This document shows, one piece after another, positions 55,325 through 64,000 of a stretch of DNA of 64,000 bases. The notes beneath the pieces are model-generated. The model worked only from the letters and a program-made list of their open reading frames with translations, made no database searches and was not told the origin of the DNA. Position 1 is the first letter of the stretch; each line of letters starts with the position of its first letter. Both the position numbers and the translations under genes were made by a program. The DNA is taken from the NCBI RefSeq assembly GCF_016863315.1, contig NZ_BOOQ01000050.1:44206-108205 (forward strand), given 5' to 3'. The DNA is from Planotetraspora silvatica (lineage in GTDB: Bacteria > Actinomycetota > Actinomycetes > Streptosporangiales > Streptosporangiaceae).

Positions 55325-56178
55325 GCACTCGGTATCGCCGAGGACACCGGCCAGCACCAATGGGTCATCCATCTCAAGAGCTTCCTGGCCTACCTCGCCG
55401 CCGTCCAGGGCGACGAAGAGCGTTTCCGGAGACTCGCCACCGACGCGCTGTCGGGCACCGTGCCCATGCAGGGCGCCCTGTGGGTCGACTGGGGCCAGGG
55501 GATGCTCGACCTTGGATCCGGCCGGGTGGACGCCGCCCTGACCCGGCTTGAGGCCCTCACCCAAGGCCCCGGCTGGTATCACGTCTCGGCCATGCGCTGC
55601 GTGCCCGACCTGGTGGAAGCCGCCGTACGCAGCGGCGAACCCGGCCGTGCCCATCACGCCTTCGCCCGGTACGAACGATGGGCGCGGCAGCCCTTCACCA
55701 GAGCCCTCGCGGAACGCTGCCGGGCGCTTCTCGGTTCCGACGCCGACGCCGAGGAGCGCTACCTGGCGGCGCTCGAAGCCGGGGGTCCGCCGTTCGAGCA
55801 CGCCCGCACATCTCTCCAGTACGGCGAGTGGCTGCGCCGTTCTCGCCGCAGGGGGCCGCCGCCGGGCATCTGCAACTCGCGCTGGAGACCTTCGAGCGCC
55901 TGGGCGCGAGGCCCTGGGCCGACCGCGCCCGAGCTGAGCTGGAAGCGACCGGCGCGAAGGCCCCGGGCACCCCGGCCCGCGGGATCCTGAACGACCTCAC
56001 CCCGCAGGAGTTGCAGATCGTCCGGCTGGCCAGGCAAGGATTGTCGAACAAGGACATCGCCGCTCAGCTGTTCCTCAGCCCTCGCACCGTCGGCTACCAC
56101 CTTTACAAGGCCTATCCCAAGCTCGGCGTCGCCTCCCGCGGCGAACTCACCACACTCGATCTGGCCGACTCCGCCTGA
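55325..56178 (+). pseudogene. LuxR-type ATPase regulator, 5' part deleted and frameshifted
   Basis: Remains of the TPR and HTH parts of a large MalT-like LuxR regulator: LGIAEDTGQHQWVIHLKSFL, VDWGQGMLDLGSGRVDAALTRLEALTQ and LGSDADAEERYLAALEAGG in one frame. From the G-tract at 55851-55855 the family similarity continues in another frame (GHLQLALETFERLGARPWADRA, LTPQELQIVRLARQGLSNKDIAAQLFLSPRTVGYHL). The ATPase half is absent. One base lost in the G-tract would explain the frameshift. Confidence 0.8.
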
Positions 56179-56240
56179 CACCGGTACGTCCTCATCGCAC
56201 CGGTAGCACGCACCTGGACTCGTCCTCAACATGGTCGGGT

Positions 56241-59200
56241 TTATGAGGCGCCGACGACGCCGTAGTACAAAGCCAGGAACTCCAGGATCTCCTTACGGTG
56301 GGGCGACAGGGCGGGCAGGTAGCGGTCGATCGCGGTGTCGACGGCCGCCCGGAAGTCGCCGTATCGCGAGGTCTTGTCGCGGACGAACGGGCCGATCAGC
56401 TTGATGAGCTCGTAGTTGCTGTCGATGTCGAGTTCCTGCAGGGCTCGGTCGATCGGTGCGGGGTCGTCCTGGAGGCGGGGAAGCACCCGGCTGACGTAGG
56501 TGACACGGTGCAGGATCCGCCAGCACGGCGGCCGCTTGCCGTCCTGCCTGGCCTGGCGTAGTGCGACGGCGGACGGGTCGCCGGACTGGTCGAGCCAGAT
56601 CGGGTCGACCACCTGGTTGAAGAACAGGTCGTGGTGGTCGGTCGCCGGGGCGAGGTAGAAGGTCATGAACCGGTAGGCGTCGACCTTGCCCGGCACCCGC
56701 GTCCGCTGTCCGAGCGCGTCGACCTCCGCGATGTCCTGGCCGGGCGGCAGGTTCACCTCCAGCCCGAAGGAAGTCTCGGAGTCGCGGGTCTTGGAGACGT
56801 TGAGTTCCAGGTGCCCACCCAGGCTGGCCTTGACATCGACGGTGACGGCGACCGTGAAGACCGAGACGTCGGCGCTGACCTCTCCGCCGGCGGAGGCGGT
56901 GAGGCTGTACGACCCGCCGATGGTCTCGGAGTAGGTGTCGAGTGTCTCCTGCGTCTCGGCGTAGCGGCCTCCGTCGGCGGTCCAGACATAGGTGTTGACC
57001 AGGTTGCGCCGCACCAGCGGCGGCATGGTCCCCGCCGCGGCCGGACCGGCGTCGTACTGGTCGAACAGCGTCGCCGTCTCCTGCTGCTCGCGCTCGATCC
57101 GGGCCTTGAGCTGGTACGCCTCGATCGGTTTGAAATAGCTGGAGTCGGGCCGGTATGTCAGCGCATTGGGATAGTCGGGGTCGGCGTCGCGCCCTACCTT
57201 GCCGTCGAGGGTGCCCTGCTTGGTGTACTGCGGATTGATCGGGAACGTGATGATGTTCCAGTCCTCGGGGATGTCCGGGTTTGGGCGCATCTGGTAGGCG
57301 ATGAGGGCGCCGGTGTGGGCGAGGCGCAGCGCGAAGACGTCCGCGGTCTGAGACCGCACGAGCGCCATGCCGGCGTTGTCGGGCACGTACCTGCTGCCGA
57401 GGTCGGCGAACAGCGGGACGCTCTCCTTGCCGCCGGCCAGTTCGAGGCCGCTCACACGGGTGGCCTTGATTCCCTGCCCGGTCTGCGTGTCGTGCAGCCA
57501 GCTCGCCGACGTCTCGACACTCGCCGACACGCCGACGCTGACCTTGGCCTGCTCCACGGGCATCATTTCGACCTGGCCGATGCCGACTCCCAGCGGCGCC
57601 TCGATCTCCATCAGCCCGGCCAGGATCTCCGAGTCGTCGCCCGTGGACGCGGACACCTCCAGCGAGGCGTCGATACCGGCGTCGCGTGAGCTCGCGTAGG
57701 TGTAGGTCGTCGTGGTCGCCTCGGTCAGCGCGACCGAGCTCGCCCCGGCGTAGTCGCCGTCCCCGGTGAGGTTCTCGCTCGGGACCGGCGGCGCCCCCTC
57801 GATGAAGCCGATGAGTTGCGGGTCGAACTGGGCCTGGCCCACCCACTCGGTGACCACGTCGCCGATCTTGAAGCCGGTGACGAGCCGCCAGGCGCCGTCC
57901 TCGATATAGGCGTGGCACCGCTTGAAGACACCGGCCGACGCGGCGTCGGTGCCGGGCTCGAGCATGGCGTATTCCGCGACCGCGGGCGGACTGTCGATCG
58001 TCGCGTTGAACGGGGTCGCCGTGCCGGCGATGGCGTCGCGGGCCTGGGGCACGTCATCACCGATGGGCGCCGTGGACAGCGCGTAGGATCCGGCGCGCAC
58101 GGTGAGGTCGTTGCCTCGCGGGCCCTCGTCCACCAGCCGCCGGTTCGCCTGCGCGTCGAAGGTGTAGTAGGCGATGAGGTTCTCCCGCTCGCCGGCCAGG
58201 CGGCGGAACATGTTGTCCCGTATCTGCTCGGCGGTGCGCTCCGTCCGCCAGACGCGCAGTTCGTCCAGCTGCCCGCGCAGCCCGCCCGGCCCGGTCGAGG
58301 ACCCGCCCAGCGAGAACCCGTCGACGAACCCGAGACCGGCCGGGAAGCCGGGCGAGGGGATCAGCGCGGCGGGGAGGCCGTCACGGTAGACGACGAGCCG
58401 GGACGCGGACGGATCCGGGCTCCGTACCCACGCGGCCGGGCCGTGCAGGAGTGCGTCGTTGCCGCCCTTGGCGTCGAAGGCGACGTTGCCCTCCTGCTCC
58501 TCCAGCCGCCACCAGCCGGCCAGGCCCAGTTCCTCGCCGGTGATCGGACTTCCGATGAGCGCGACGTCCCGAGCCGTGTTCCACAGCCGTACCTCGGTGA
58601 GGGTGCCCCGCAGCGTCACGTCGGCCGCCCCGGCGCGCCGTACGAGGCCGATCGTCAGGGGATCGGCGTTCGAGCCCACCTCGGGCCCGCGGTAGGTCGC
58701 CGAGCCGACGCGCTCGCCGTCGATCGAGAAGACGATCTCGTCCCAGGAGCCCTGGGAGGTGTCGGCACCGAGGGTGCGCTTTCGGGTCACCGCGAACCGG
58801 TGGACGCCGCCGGGCGACAGCTCCTTCGGCGAGGATGTGCAGCTGTGGACGGCACGCGTGTTGTCCTCGAAGGTGAAAACCAGCCGGCCCTTGTCGTCGA
58901 CGACGAGGGAGTACGGCACGGCATCGCCGGTGCCGCCCGTGCCGGAGCCCACCGTCCCCCGGCTGATCAGGCCATGCGCCTTGGCGTCGTCCAGTTTCGC
59001 CGTCACCTCGATGGTGAGGTCACGGGTCAGGTTGAGGCTCGCGGCGCTGCCCGCGTCCAGGTACGCGCCGCCGCCGAGTTTCAACGCCCAGGATCGGTTG
59101 ACGGCCAGCGCCAGATGGGTCCAGGTGCCGGCGGGGAACGGCTCGGAGGTCTCGGCCTGCGTGCCGCCCGCGTAGGCGTACACCCGATAGCCGTCCAGGG

Positions 59201-62200
59201 GTGCGGCCTCGGTGCTGAGCGGCGCGGGGGTGACCCCGCCGTGGATGTAACCGTGGTCGGGCCCGCTCACATTCGGCATCTGGCCGAACTGAAGGGGACC
59301 ACGCCAGCAGCCGGCCAGATCGGCCACACGGCCGCCGAGCCGCCGCCGCATGTCCGCGGCGATCTCGACCGGTCCGCGGGCACGCTTCCAGATGCGCACC
59401 TCGTCGACGTCGCCGTCAAAAGGCGCCTCGATCCCCCCTTGGGGCGTGACGGCGGCGCCGATGGCCCAGGGGCCGTTGACCTCCAGCGGGCCGACGGTCG
59501 TCTGCTTCGACGCCAGCAGCTCTCCGTTGCGGTAAAGGTGCCACGCGGTGCCGTCGTAGACCCCGGCGAGGTGCACCCAGTGGCCACCCTCTCCGGAAGG
59601 GATCGCGGCGATCGCCCAGTTGTCCGTGCCGTTCCAGCACCCCGCCTGGTAGGTGCCGCCGGCGATGCGCAGCGCCACCTGGGCGTTCTGGCCGGGGCCG
59701 CGCTGAGGCCCGTGCGAGACGACCGTGCGGACGCCGTCGGTGTGATCGGCGCGGACCCACGCCTCCATGGTGATGGTCGTGAGGTTCCTGAGCGTGTCGG
59801 GCAGGGGGATCTCGACGTATCCGGTGGTCCCGTCGAACGCCACCGGACGCTCCTGCCGCAACGCGAGGGCGTAGTCCTCCCCTTCTTCGGTGACCGACCG
59901 GTGCTGAACCAGCCAGCCGAGGTCTCCCGGCTGGTCTGCCTTGACCCAGGTCTCGATGGTCAGATCGCCGGGCGCCGAGAAACCTTCGGTGCCGGTGAGG
60001 GCAGGCGGGGATTCCAGGGCCCAGGGCCTGCCCTTTGTGCTGCCGTGGTTCCCGGCCGGCGTGTGGTCACGCAGCACGCCGTTGTCGCCGTACCAGTAAC
60101 CGACCAGGCCGGGCTCGGCGCCGGTCAGCCGGGTCCGCACGCCCCCGGCGATCTCCAGCGCCGTACGGGCGTGCTTCCACAGGCGGATCTCGTCGATGCC
60201 TCCGACGAAGAAGCGGTCCTCGCCATCGGCCGAGGCACCGATCGACCAGCCCGCGGGGACCTCGATGGCACCCACGGCGGCGGCCTGCGAACCCACCCGC
60301 ACGCCGTTTCGATAGAGGTGCCAGGTCTGGGCGGCGCCGTCGTAGACACCGGCGAGATGCACCCAGGTGCCGAGGTCCTGCGGATCGACCGGGACGCTGA
60401 CCATGTGGTCGGTCCCGTCCCAGGATCCGACCTGGTACATGCCGTCGAGGATCCGCAGCACCACCTCGGCCCGCGGGTCGAGGGTGTAGCCGCGTCCCAC
60501 GATCGTGTGCGAGCCCGTGATCACGTCGGGACGGACCCACGCTTCGATGGTGATGTCGCCCACCACGTCGAGGTCGCCGACGGCGGGGATCACGACCGCC
60601 TGGTGGTCGGCCGGGTTCTGTATGTTGACGTAGAACTGCAGCGCGGTCTCGTGGAGGACGCCCGCCAGGGTGTTCTGGCCGTCGAAGTTCAGGGTCGTTC
60701 CGGGCGTGACCGCCGACCACCCGCACGACCGCGTCGCCGCCGCGGTGTCGGATGCCTCCCCCGTCACCGCCCCGGCCGCCCGGCTCGCGTCCACCACGAC
60801 CAGCAGAGATCCGGCCGACAGATCCGCGCCCGGCTGGGTGGTGGACGCCCCGGCGGGATCGTAGGGGAGGCGCGTCACCGGCGCGCCTTCACCCAGGTCG
60901 AGCTCCGACGGCTCGATCGGCACGCTCACGGCCCCTGCCCGCACAGCGTCGGCGACCACGACGAGCCCGGTGCCGACCCGCAGCAGGTCCCCTGCCGCCA
61001 GCGGCACCCGCAGCCCGTCGCGGAACGACAACGTCCCCGTCTTGCCGTCGACCGGGTCAGCCTGCCCGGCGAACGACGCGGCCGCCGTCCCGTTGAGGAT
61101 CGCCGCGAGCACCGCCGGATCGCGCGGCATCCGCCGCCATGTCTCGGTGATCGCGCCACCGTCACGCGGCAGAGTGACGGTGAGCGTGCAGAGGTCCGGG
61201 TCGGCATCCTTCGTTGTCACGACGGTCAGCCCGTCATAATCGGGTTCGGTGCCCCTGGCGACGAAGACGAGCTCGCCGGGGATGTCTCCCCCGGTCGGCA
61301 GCGTCAGCCTGGCCCGTGCGGTGAGCGCGTCGTAGGAGGCGGCGGAGAACTCACCGGCAGGCCCCCGGAAATACAGGGAGAGCCGGCCGAGGGCGCTGTC
61401 GAACAGCACCGGCGCCTCACCGGTCCGCGCGAAGCCGAGTACGGCGCCCGTCACCCCGAGTCCCCGCCGGTCGAGATGGACGAGCGGCATCACCAGCGGC
61501 CTGTTCCCCCTCAGGCGCGCCCGCTCGTCGGCGACCTCAGCCGTCTTCGCCGTCCAGGCTTCCCGGTACGAAGCGAGCAGGGCGCGGTGGCCGGGGAGCG
61601 TCTGGGCCAGTTGCCGCTGCCATGCGCGCAGTTCGGATGTCAGCCGGTCCACGTTGGCCCTGGCCTGGGCGAGGAACGTCGGATCGATCCCTGGGGCCCT
61701 TTCGAGGCGGGCGACCCCGTCCCGGGCGTCGATGAGGCTCTGCAGGCTCCAGTACACGTCGAGCGCATTCGTCGACGGCGCGCCACCCTCGTCGAGAAAT
61801 GTCCGCAGGCCATCGGCGCGGGTCTGGTCGGCCTCGATGAGGACGGTCTGCTCGGCGATGTGAGCGTCCAGCCCGGCCAGGACCCTCTCGTCCTCCGCGA
61901 TCTGGTCGAGCAGCTCCGTCGTCAGCTCGCCCTGGGAGTCCTCGGTGGCCAGTTCGAGGAGACGGACCACGGTCGGCACCTCCGTCAGCCGGCCGTCCCC
62001 GCCGACCCCGAAGTCCAGCACGGCCACCTCCTGCCCGGAGCCGCCGGAATCGGCCGAGGTGACAGCCGCGAGCATCACCCGCGCGGCCTGCTTGGACGGC
62101 TTGGCGGTCGCGGGGTCGTAGCCACCGGAGACCGGCTCCTGCTGGTAATAGAGAGCGGCCGCGAGGCCCCCGTCCACAGAACGGCCGTCCACGCGCAGCG

Positions 62201-63833
62201 CCGAGCGGGTCAGCTCGCTCCCGATCCCGATCGGCGCGTCCGACGTCACCCAGGCTGTTGCGCCCGCCAAGCTCCCGGTCGCGCCACTGCCCGTCTGGTC
62301 CCAGACGGTGCCGCCCGCCCCCTCGTCGAAGCGCCAGTAACCCGCAAGCCCCGGCTCCGCGCCCGACAGGCGGTGCCGAAGGTCGGCCCGTACATCCGTG
62401 CCCGATCGGGCGTACGACCAGAACCGCACCTCGTCGATCAGCCCGGCGAACCCGCCGCCGACGGACCTGACCGGCGCGAGCGCCGGGACCAGACCGCGCA
62501 GATCAGAGGTGATGTGCCTCAGCCCGCCGCCGACGTACACCTGGAGCGAGGTGGCCGGATCGAAGGTCACGGCGACGTGGTTCCACTCCCCCTGCGTGAC
62601 GATGTCGCCGGTGACCACCTCGTGCCAGGCCGTCCCGTCGCCGAAGCCGATCCGCAGCCGTGACCCGTCGATGAGCCAGACCGACGGAGCCGCCTTCGCC
62701 GGCGCCTTCGCGGTGCCGCCTACGAGGGCCTGCTCCTTGCCGACCCCCTGAGGCCGGATCCACGCCTCGATCGTGAACTCGTGCCCGAGTGCCTGCGTGC
62801 CGGAGAGACGGACCTGGTCACTGTTTCCGGTGAACGACAGGGCCGAGCCGGCCGAGCCGGACGTGTCGACCTTCGGCACCAGATCCTCGCCGCAGACTTT
62901 CCCGGGCTCCTCCTTGGAGAGCGCGTGCGGGCAGGTGCCGGGTGTCAGCGTGTAGACGTCGTCGTGTTCGAGACAGGTGTAGGCATGCGAGCCCCGGGTG
63001 TCGAACAGGCCGTCGGAGGAGCGTTCCACGCTGTACGACCAGAGCAGGCCCGCCGTCCCGTCATGGGTGAAGATCTGCCATCGGAAGGCACCGGCGACCC
63101 CGGTCGGGGTCAGCACCGCGGCGAACCGACCGCCGTTCAGCGGGGACACGAAACGCAGTTCCTGAGTGGGCTCGATGAACGGCCGCCGCTCCAGGTCCTC
63201 GGCGCCGAGGCTGTCCTTGCCGCTCTGCGGCCGGGTCCTGCTGCGGCTGCGCTTGAAACGGACCTCCCGCTTGGGCCTCAACTCGGTCCCCACGAGCAGG
63301 AACCGGTCGACGAGCAGTCTCCCGTCGACCACCGGCACCGAGCCATCGGAGGCATTGGCGGCGTAGACCATGTTCTCGTGGTCCACGACCACCTCCCGCG
63401 CCGCGGCCACGGCGGCGGGGTCCGCTGCCGGACCGGCGAGCATGCCGTGGGATGCGAGGAGCGCCTCGGGCGACGGCTCGACGACCGCCTGCCGGAGCAC
63501 GTACAGGTATCGGCCGTCGGACAGCACCTGGAATGGGACCGCCGCGGTCAGCCGCGCGGTCGACGACATGAACGTGTCCGCACCGCTGGCCGGCATCTGA
63601 ACCTGCTCGGCGACGCCGTACCCTACCCGCGCCAACTCGGAGGGGAACGCCAGCTCACGCGGATTCGCCGACCACGCCGCCACGTCGGAGGATCCCGTCG
63701 TCAGGTCAAGCACCGTGTAATGGATACGGCGCCGTTCGTCCATCGCGAAGGCTACGACCACCCCGTTGTGGCGCAACATGGTGGGAAACCGGTACGTCCG
63801 ATCGCGGTAGGTCCTGACGAACATGTCGAGCAT
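56241..63833 (-). CDS. Giant LamG-domain protein with beta-rich C-terminal region
   Basis: 2530 residues, no visible signal peptide or membrane helix. Residues 1-320 are unassigned. About five laminin-G-like/concanavalin-type modules follow, recognisable by ITIEAWVR/FTIEAWIR strands and by the repeated end signature DEVRFW (about 468), DEIRLW (1214), DEVRIW (1476), TEVRLW (1744) and DELRVW (1857). Residues about 620-785 are helical, coiled-coil-like (LLDQIAEDERVLAGLDAHIA). Residues about 2025-2530 form a separate region with alternating small and charged residues (SLTASAGGEVSADVSVFTV) and a helical end. LamG modules usually bind glycans or proteins. The ATG at 63833 has GGGAG upstream. Function unknown. 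Confidence 0.8.
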   Translation of the reverse strand: MLDMFVRTYRDRTYRFPTMLRHNGVVVAFAMDERRRIHYTVLDLTTGSSDVAAWSANPRELAFPSELARVGYGVAEQVQMPASGADTFMSSTARLTAAVPFQVLSDGRYLYVLRQAVVEPSPEALLASHGMLAGPAADPAAVAAAREVVVDHENMVYAANASDGSVPVVDGRLLVDRFLLVGTELRPKREVRFKRSRSRTRPQSGKDSLGAEDLERRPFIEPTQELRFVSPLNGGRFAAVLTPTGVAGAFRWQIFTHDGTAGLLWSYSVERSSDGLFDTRGSHAYTCLEHDDVYTLTPGTCPHALSKEEPGKVCGEDLVPKVDTSGSAGSALSFTGNSDQVRLSGTQALGHEFTIEAWIRPQGVGKEQALVGGTAKAPAKAAPSVWLIDGSRLRIGFGDGTAWHEVVTGDIVTQGEWNHVAVTFDPATSLQVYVGGGLRHITSDLRGLVPALAPVRSVGGGFAGLIDEVRFWSYARSGTDVRADLRHRLSGAEPGLAGYWRFDEGAGGTVWDQTGSGATGSLAGATAWVTSDAPIGIGSELTRSALRVDGRSVDGGLAAALYYQQEPVSGGYDPATAKPSKQAARVMLAAVTSADSGGSGQEVAVLDFGVGGDGRLTEVPTVVRLLELATEDSQGELTTELLDQIAEDERVLAGLDAHIAEQTVLIEADQTRADGLRTFLDEGGAPSTNALDVYWSLQSLIDARDGVARLERAPGIDPTFLAQARANVDRLTSELRAWQRQLAQTLPGHRALLASYREAWTAKTAEVADERARLRGNRPLVMPLVHLDRRGLGVTGAVLGFARTGEAPVLFDSALGRLSLYFRGPAGEFSAASYDALTARARLTLPTGGDIPGELVFVARGTEPDYDGLTVVTTKDADPDLCTLTVTLPRDGGAITETWRRMPRDPAVLAAILNGTAAASFAGQADPVDGKTGTLSFRDGLRVPLAAGDLLRVGTGLVVVADAVRAGAVSVPIEPSELDLGEGAPVTRLPYDPAGASTTQPGADLSAGSLLVVVDASRAAGAVTGEASDTAAATRSCGWSAVTPGTTLNFDGQNTLAGVLHETALQFYVNIQNPADHQAVVIPAVGDLDVVGDITIEAWVRPDVITGSHTIVGRGYTLDPRAEVVLRILDGMYQVGSWDGTDHMVSVPVDPQDLGTWVHLAGVYDGAAQTWHLYRNGVRVGSQAAAVGAIEVPAGWSIGASADGEDRFFVGGIDEIRLWKHARTALEIAGGVRTRLTGAEPGLVGYWYGDNGVLRDHTPAGNHGSTKGRPWALESPPALTGTEGFSAPGDLTIETWVKADQPGDLGWLVQHRSVTEEGEDYALALRQERPVAFDGTTGYVEIPLPDTLRNLTTITMEAWVRADHTDGVRTVVSHGPQRGPGQNAQVALRIAGGTYQAGCWNGTDNWAIAAIPSGEGGHWVHLAGVYDGTAWHLYRNGELLASKQTTVGPLEVNGPWAIGAAVTPQGGIEAPFDGDVDEVRIWKRARGPVEIAADMRRRLGGRVADLAGCWRGPLQFGQMPNVSGPDHGYIHGGVTPAPLSTEAAPLDGYRVYAYAGGTQAETSEPFPAGTWTHLALAVNRSWALKLGGGAYLDAGSAASLNLTRDLTIEVTAKLDDAKAHGLISRGTVGSGTGGTGDAVPYSLVVDDKGRLVFTFEDNTRAVHSCTSSPKELSPGGVHRFAVTRKRTLGADTSQGSWDEIVFSIDGERVGSATYRGPEVGSNADPLTIGLVRRAGAADVTLRGTLTEVRLWNTARDVALIGSPITGEELGLAGWWRLEEQEGNVAFDAKGGNDALLHGPAAWVRSPDPSASRLVVYRDGLPAALIPSPGFPAGLGFVDGFSLGGSSTGPGGLRGQLDELRVWRTERTAEQIRDNMFRRLAGERENLIAYYTFDAQANRRLVDEGPRGNDLTVRAGSYALSTAPIGDDVPQARDAIAGTATPFNATIDSPPAVAEYAMLEPGTDAASAGVFKRCHAYIEDGAWRLVTGFKIGDVVTEWVGQAQFDPQLIGFIEGAPPVPSENLTGDGDYAGASSVALTEATTTTYTYASSRDAGIDASLEVSASTGDDSEILAGLMEIEAPLGVGIGQVEMMPVEQAKVSVGVSASVETSASWLHDTQTGQGIKATRVSGLELAGGKESVPLFADLGSRYVPDNAGMALVRSQTADVFALRLAHTGALIAYQMRPNPDIPEDWNIITFPINPQYTKQGTLDGKVGRDADPDYPNALTYRPDSSYFKPIEAYQLKARIEREQQETATLFDQYDAGPAAAGTMPPLVRRNLVNTYVWTADGGRYAETQETLDTYSETIGGSYSLTASAGGEVSADVSVFTVAVTVDVKASLGGHLELNVSKTRDSETSFGLEVNLPPGQDIAEVDALGQRTRVPGKVDAYRFMTFYLAPATDHHDLFFNQVVDPIWLDQSGDPSAVALRQARQDGKRPPCWRILHRVTYVSRVLPRLQDDPAPIDRALQELDIDSNYELIKLIGPFVRDKTSRYGDFRAAVDTAIDRYLPALSPHRKEILEFLALYYGVVGAS

Positions 63834-64000
63834 GGCTGATCTCCCTCTCCGAGACCTCCCGATGATGAGCGCACACCGAAAACGCGGATATCGTGGAAAA
63901 CTCGTACTGAAGGAAATCGACATAAAACGGCATAAAACGCCGTCCACGTGGTCTTTTGATCTGGTCATCCACCATGGTCAGGCGGAACCCCGGGGCATTT

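Noticed and set aside
57816..62663. 1615-residue open frame on the plus strand
   Set aside because: It lies wholly antisense to the giant LamG gene. Composition is the Arg/Gly/Asp-rich pattern of GC-rich shadow frames, with no domain and no ribosome-binding site.

Overview
The window is 64 kb of high-GC DNA from an actinomycete chromosome, most likely a Streptosporangiales-type organism (Nonomuraea, Streptosporangium, Actinomadura or similar; inferred from gene content, not proven). Supporting signs are many GTG/TTG starts, leaderless genes with a TANNNT box about 7 nt before the start codon, a mycothiol-type isomerase, F420/deazaflavin-type oxidoreductases, CU044_5270 and BTAD families, and two-component systems of DesK/NarL type. 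No rRNA, tRNA, CRISPR array, complete insertion sequence or prophage was seen.

Layout. 0-3.4 kb: a DNA polymerase III alpha subunit cut by the window edge. 3.5-17.3 kb: small metabolic genes mixed with gene remains. These include an SDR/XRE-type regulator pair around a near-perfect 27-bp palindrome, a SRPBCC-SDR-PEP-mutase-like-GNAT operon behind repeated operators, two damaged alpha/beta hydrolases, a ferritin-like enzyme with a small acidic protein, a two-component system and a VOC gene. 17.4-24.5 kb: a tandem P-loop protein, a GT39 membrane glycosyltransferase, a second two-component system, an aminoglycoside-phosphotransferase-like protein and a maleylpyruvate-isomerase-like protein. 24.6-31.9 kb: an epoxide hydrolase/aldehyde dehydrogenase deletion scar, then a leftward cluster of protoglobin, HAD dehalogenase, Rid, AlkA-like glycosylase, MGMT remnant and 2OG-Fe(II) oxygenase, and an ECF sigma/CU044_5270 pair. 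32.1-46.3 kb: a YCII-ECF42 pair, a second VOC paralogue, deazaflavin and F420 oxidoreductases, a dienelactone-hydrolase-like enzyme, an MBL/HxlR divergent pair, a drug-type ABC exporter whose 3' end overlaps a large BTAD regulator antisense, and an HxlR/quinone-reductase divergent pair. 46.7-54.7 kb: a clear sugar-uptake locus (ROK regulator, binding lipoprotein, two permeases, GH1 beta-glucosidase) plus a TolB-like propeller protein, closed by strong terminators. 54.8-56.2 kb: a second head-to-head deletion scar (MFS and LuxR remains). 56.2-63.8 kb: one gene for a 2530-residue protein with about five LamG-type modules, a coiled-coil stretch and an unusual beta-rich C-terminal region.

Two things stand out. 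First, at least nine genes are broken: internal excisions that remove catalytic cores, paired 5' truncations of divergent genes, a one-base nonsense change and a homopolymer frameshift. This suggests ongoing deletion in an accessory region. Second, the giant LamG protein lacks a visible signal peptide and has a C-terminal region I cannot assign. It is the best candidate for something undescribed. Function calls come from recognised motifs and family resemblance; no database search was possible.
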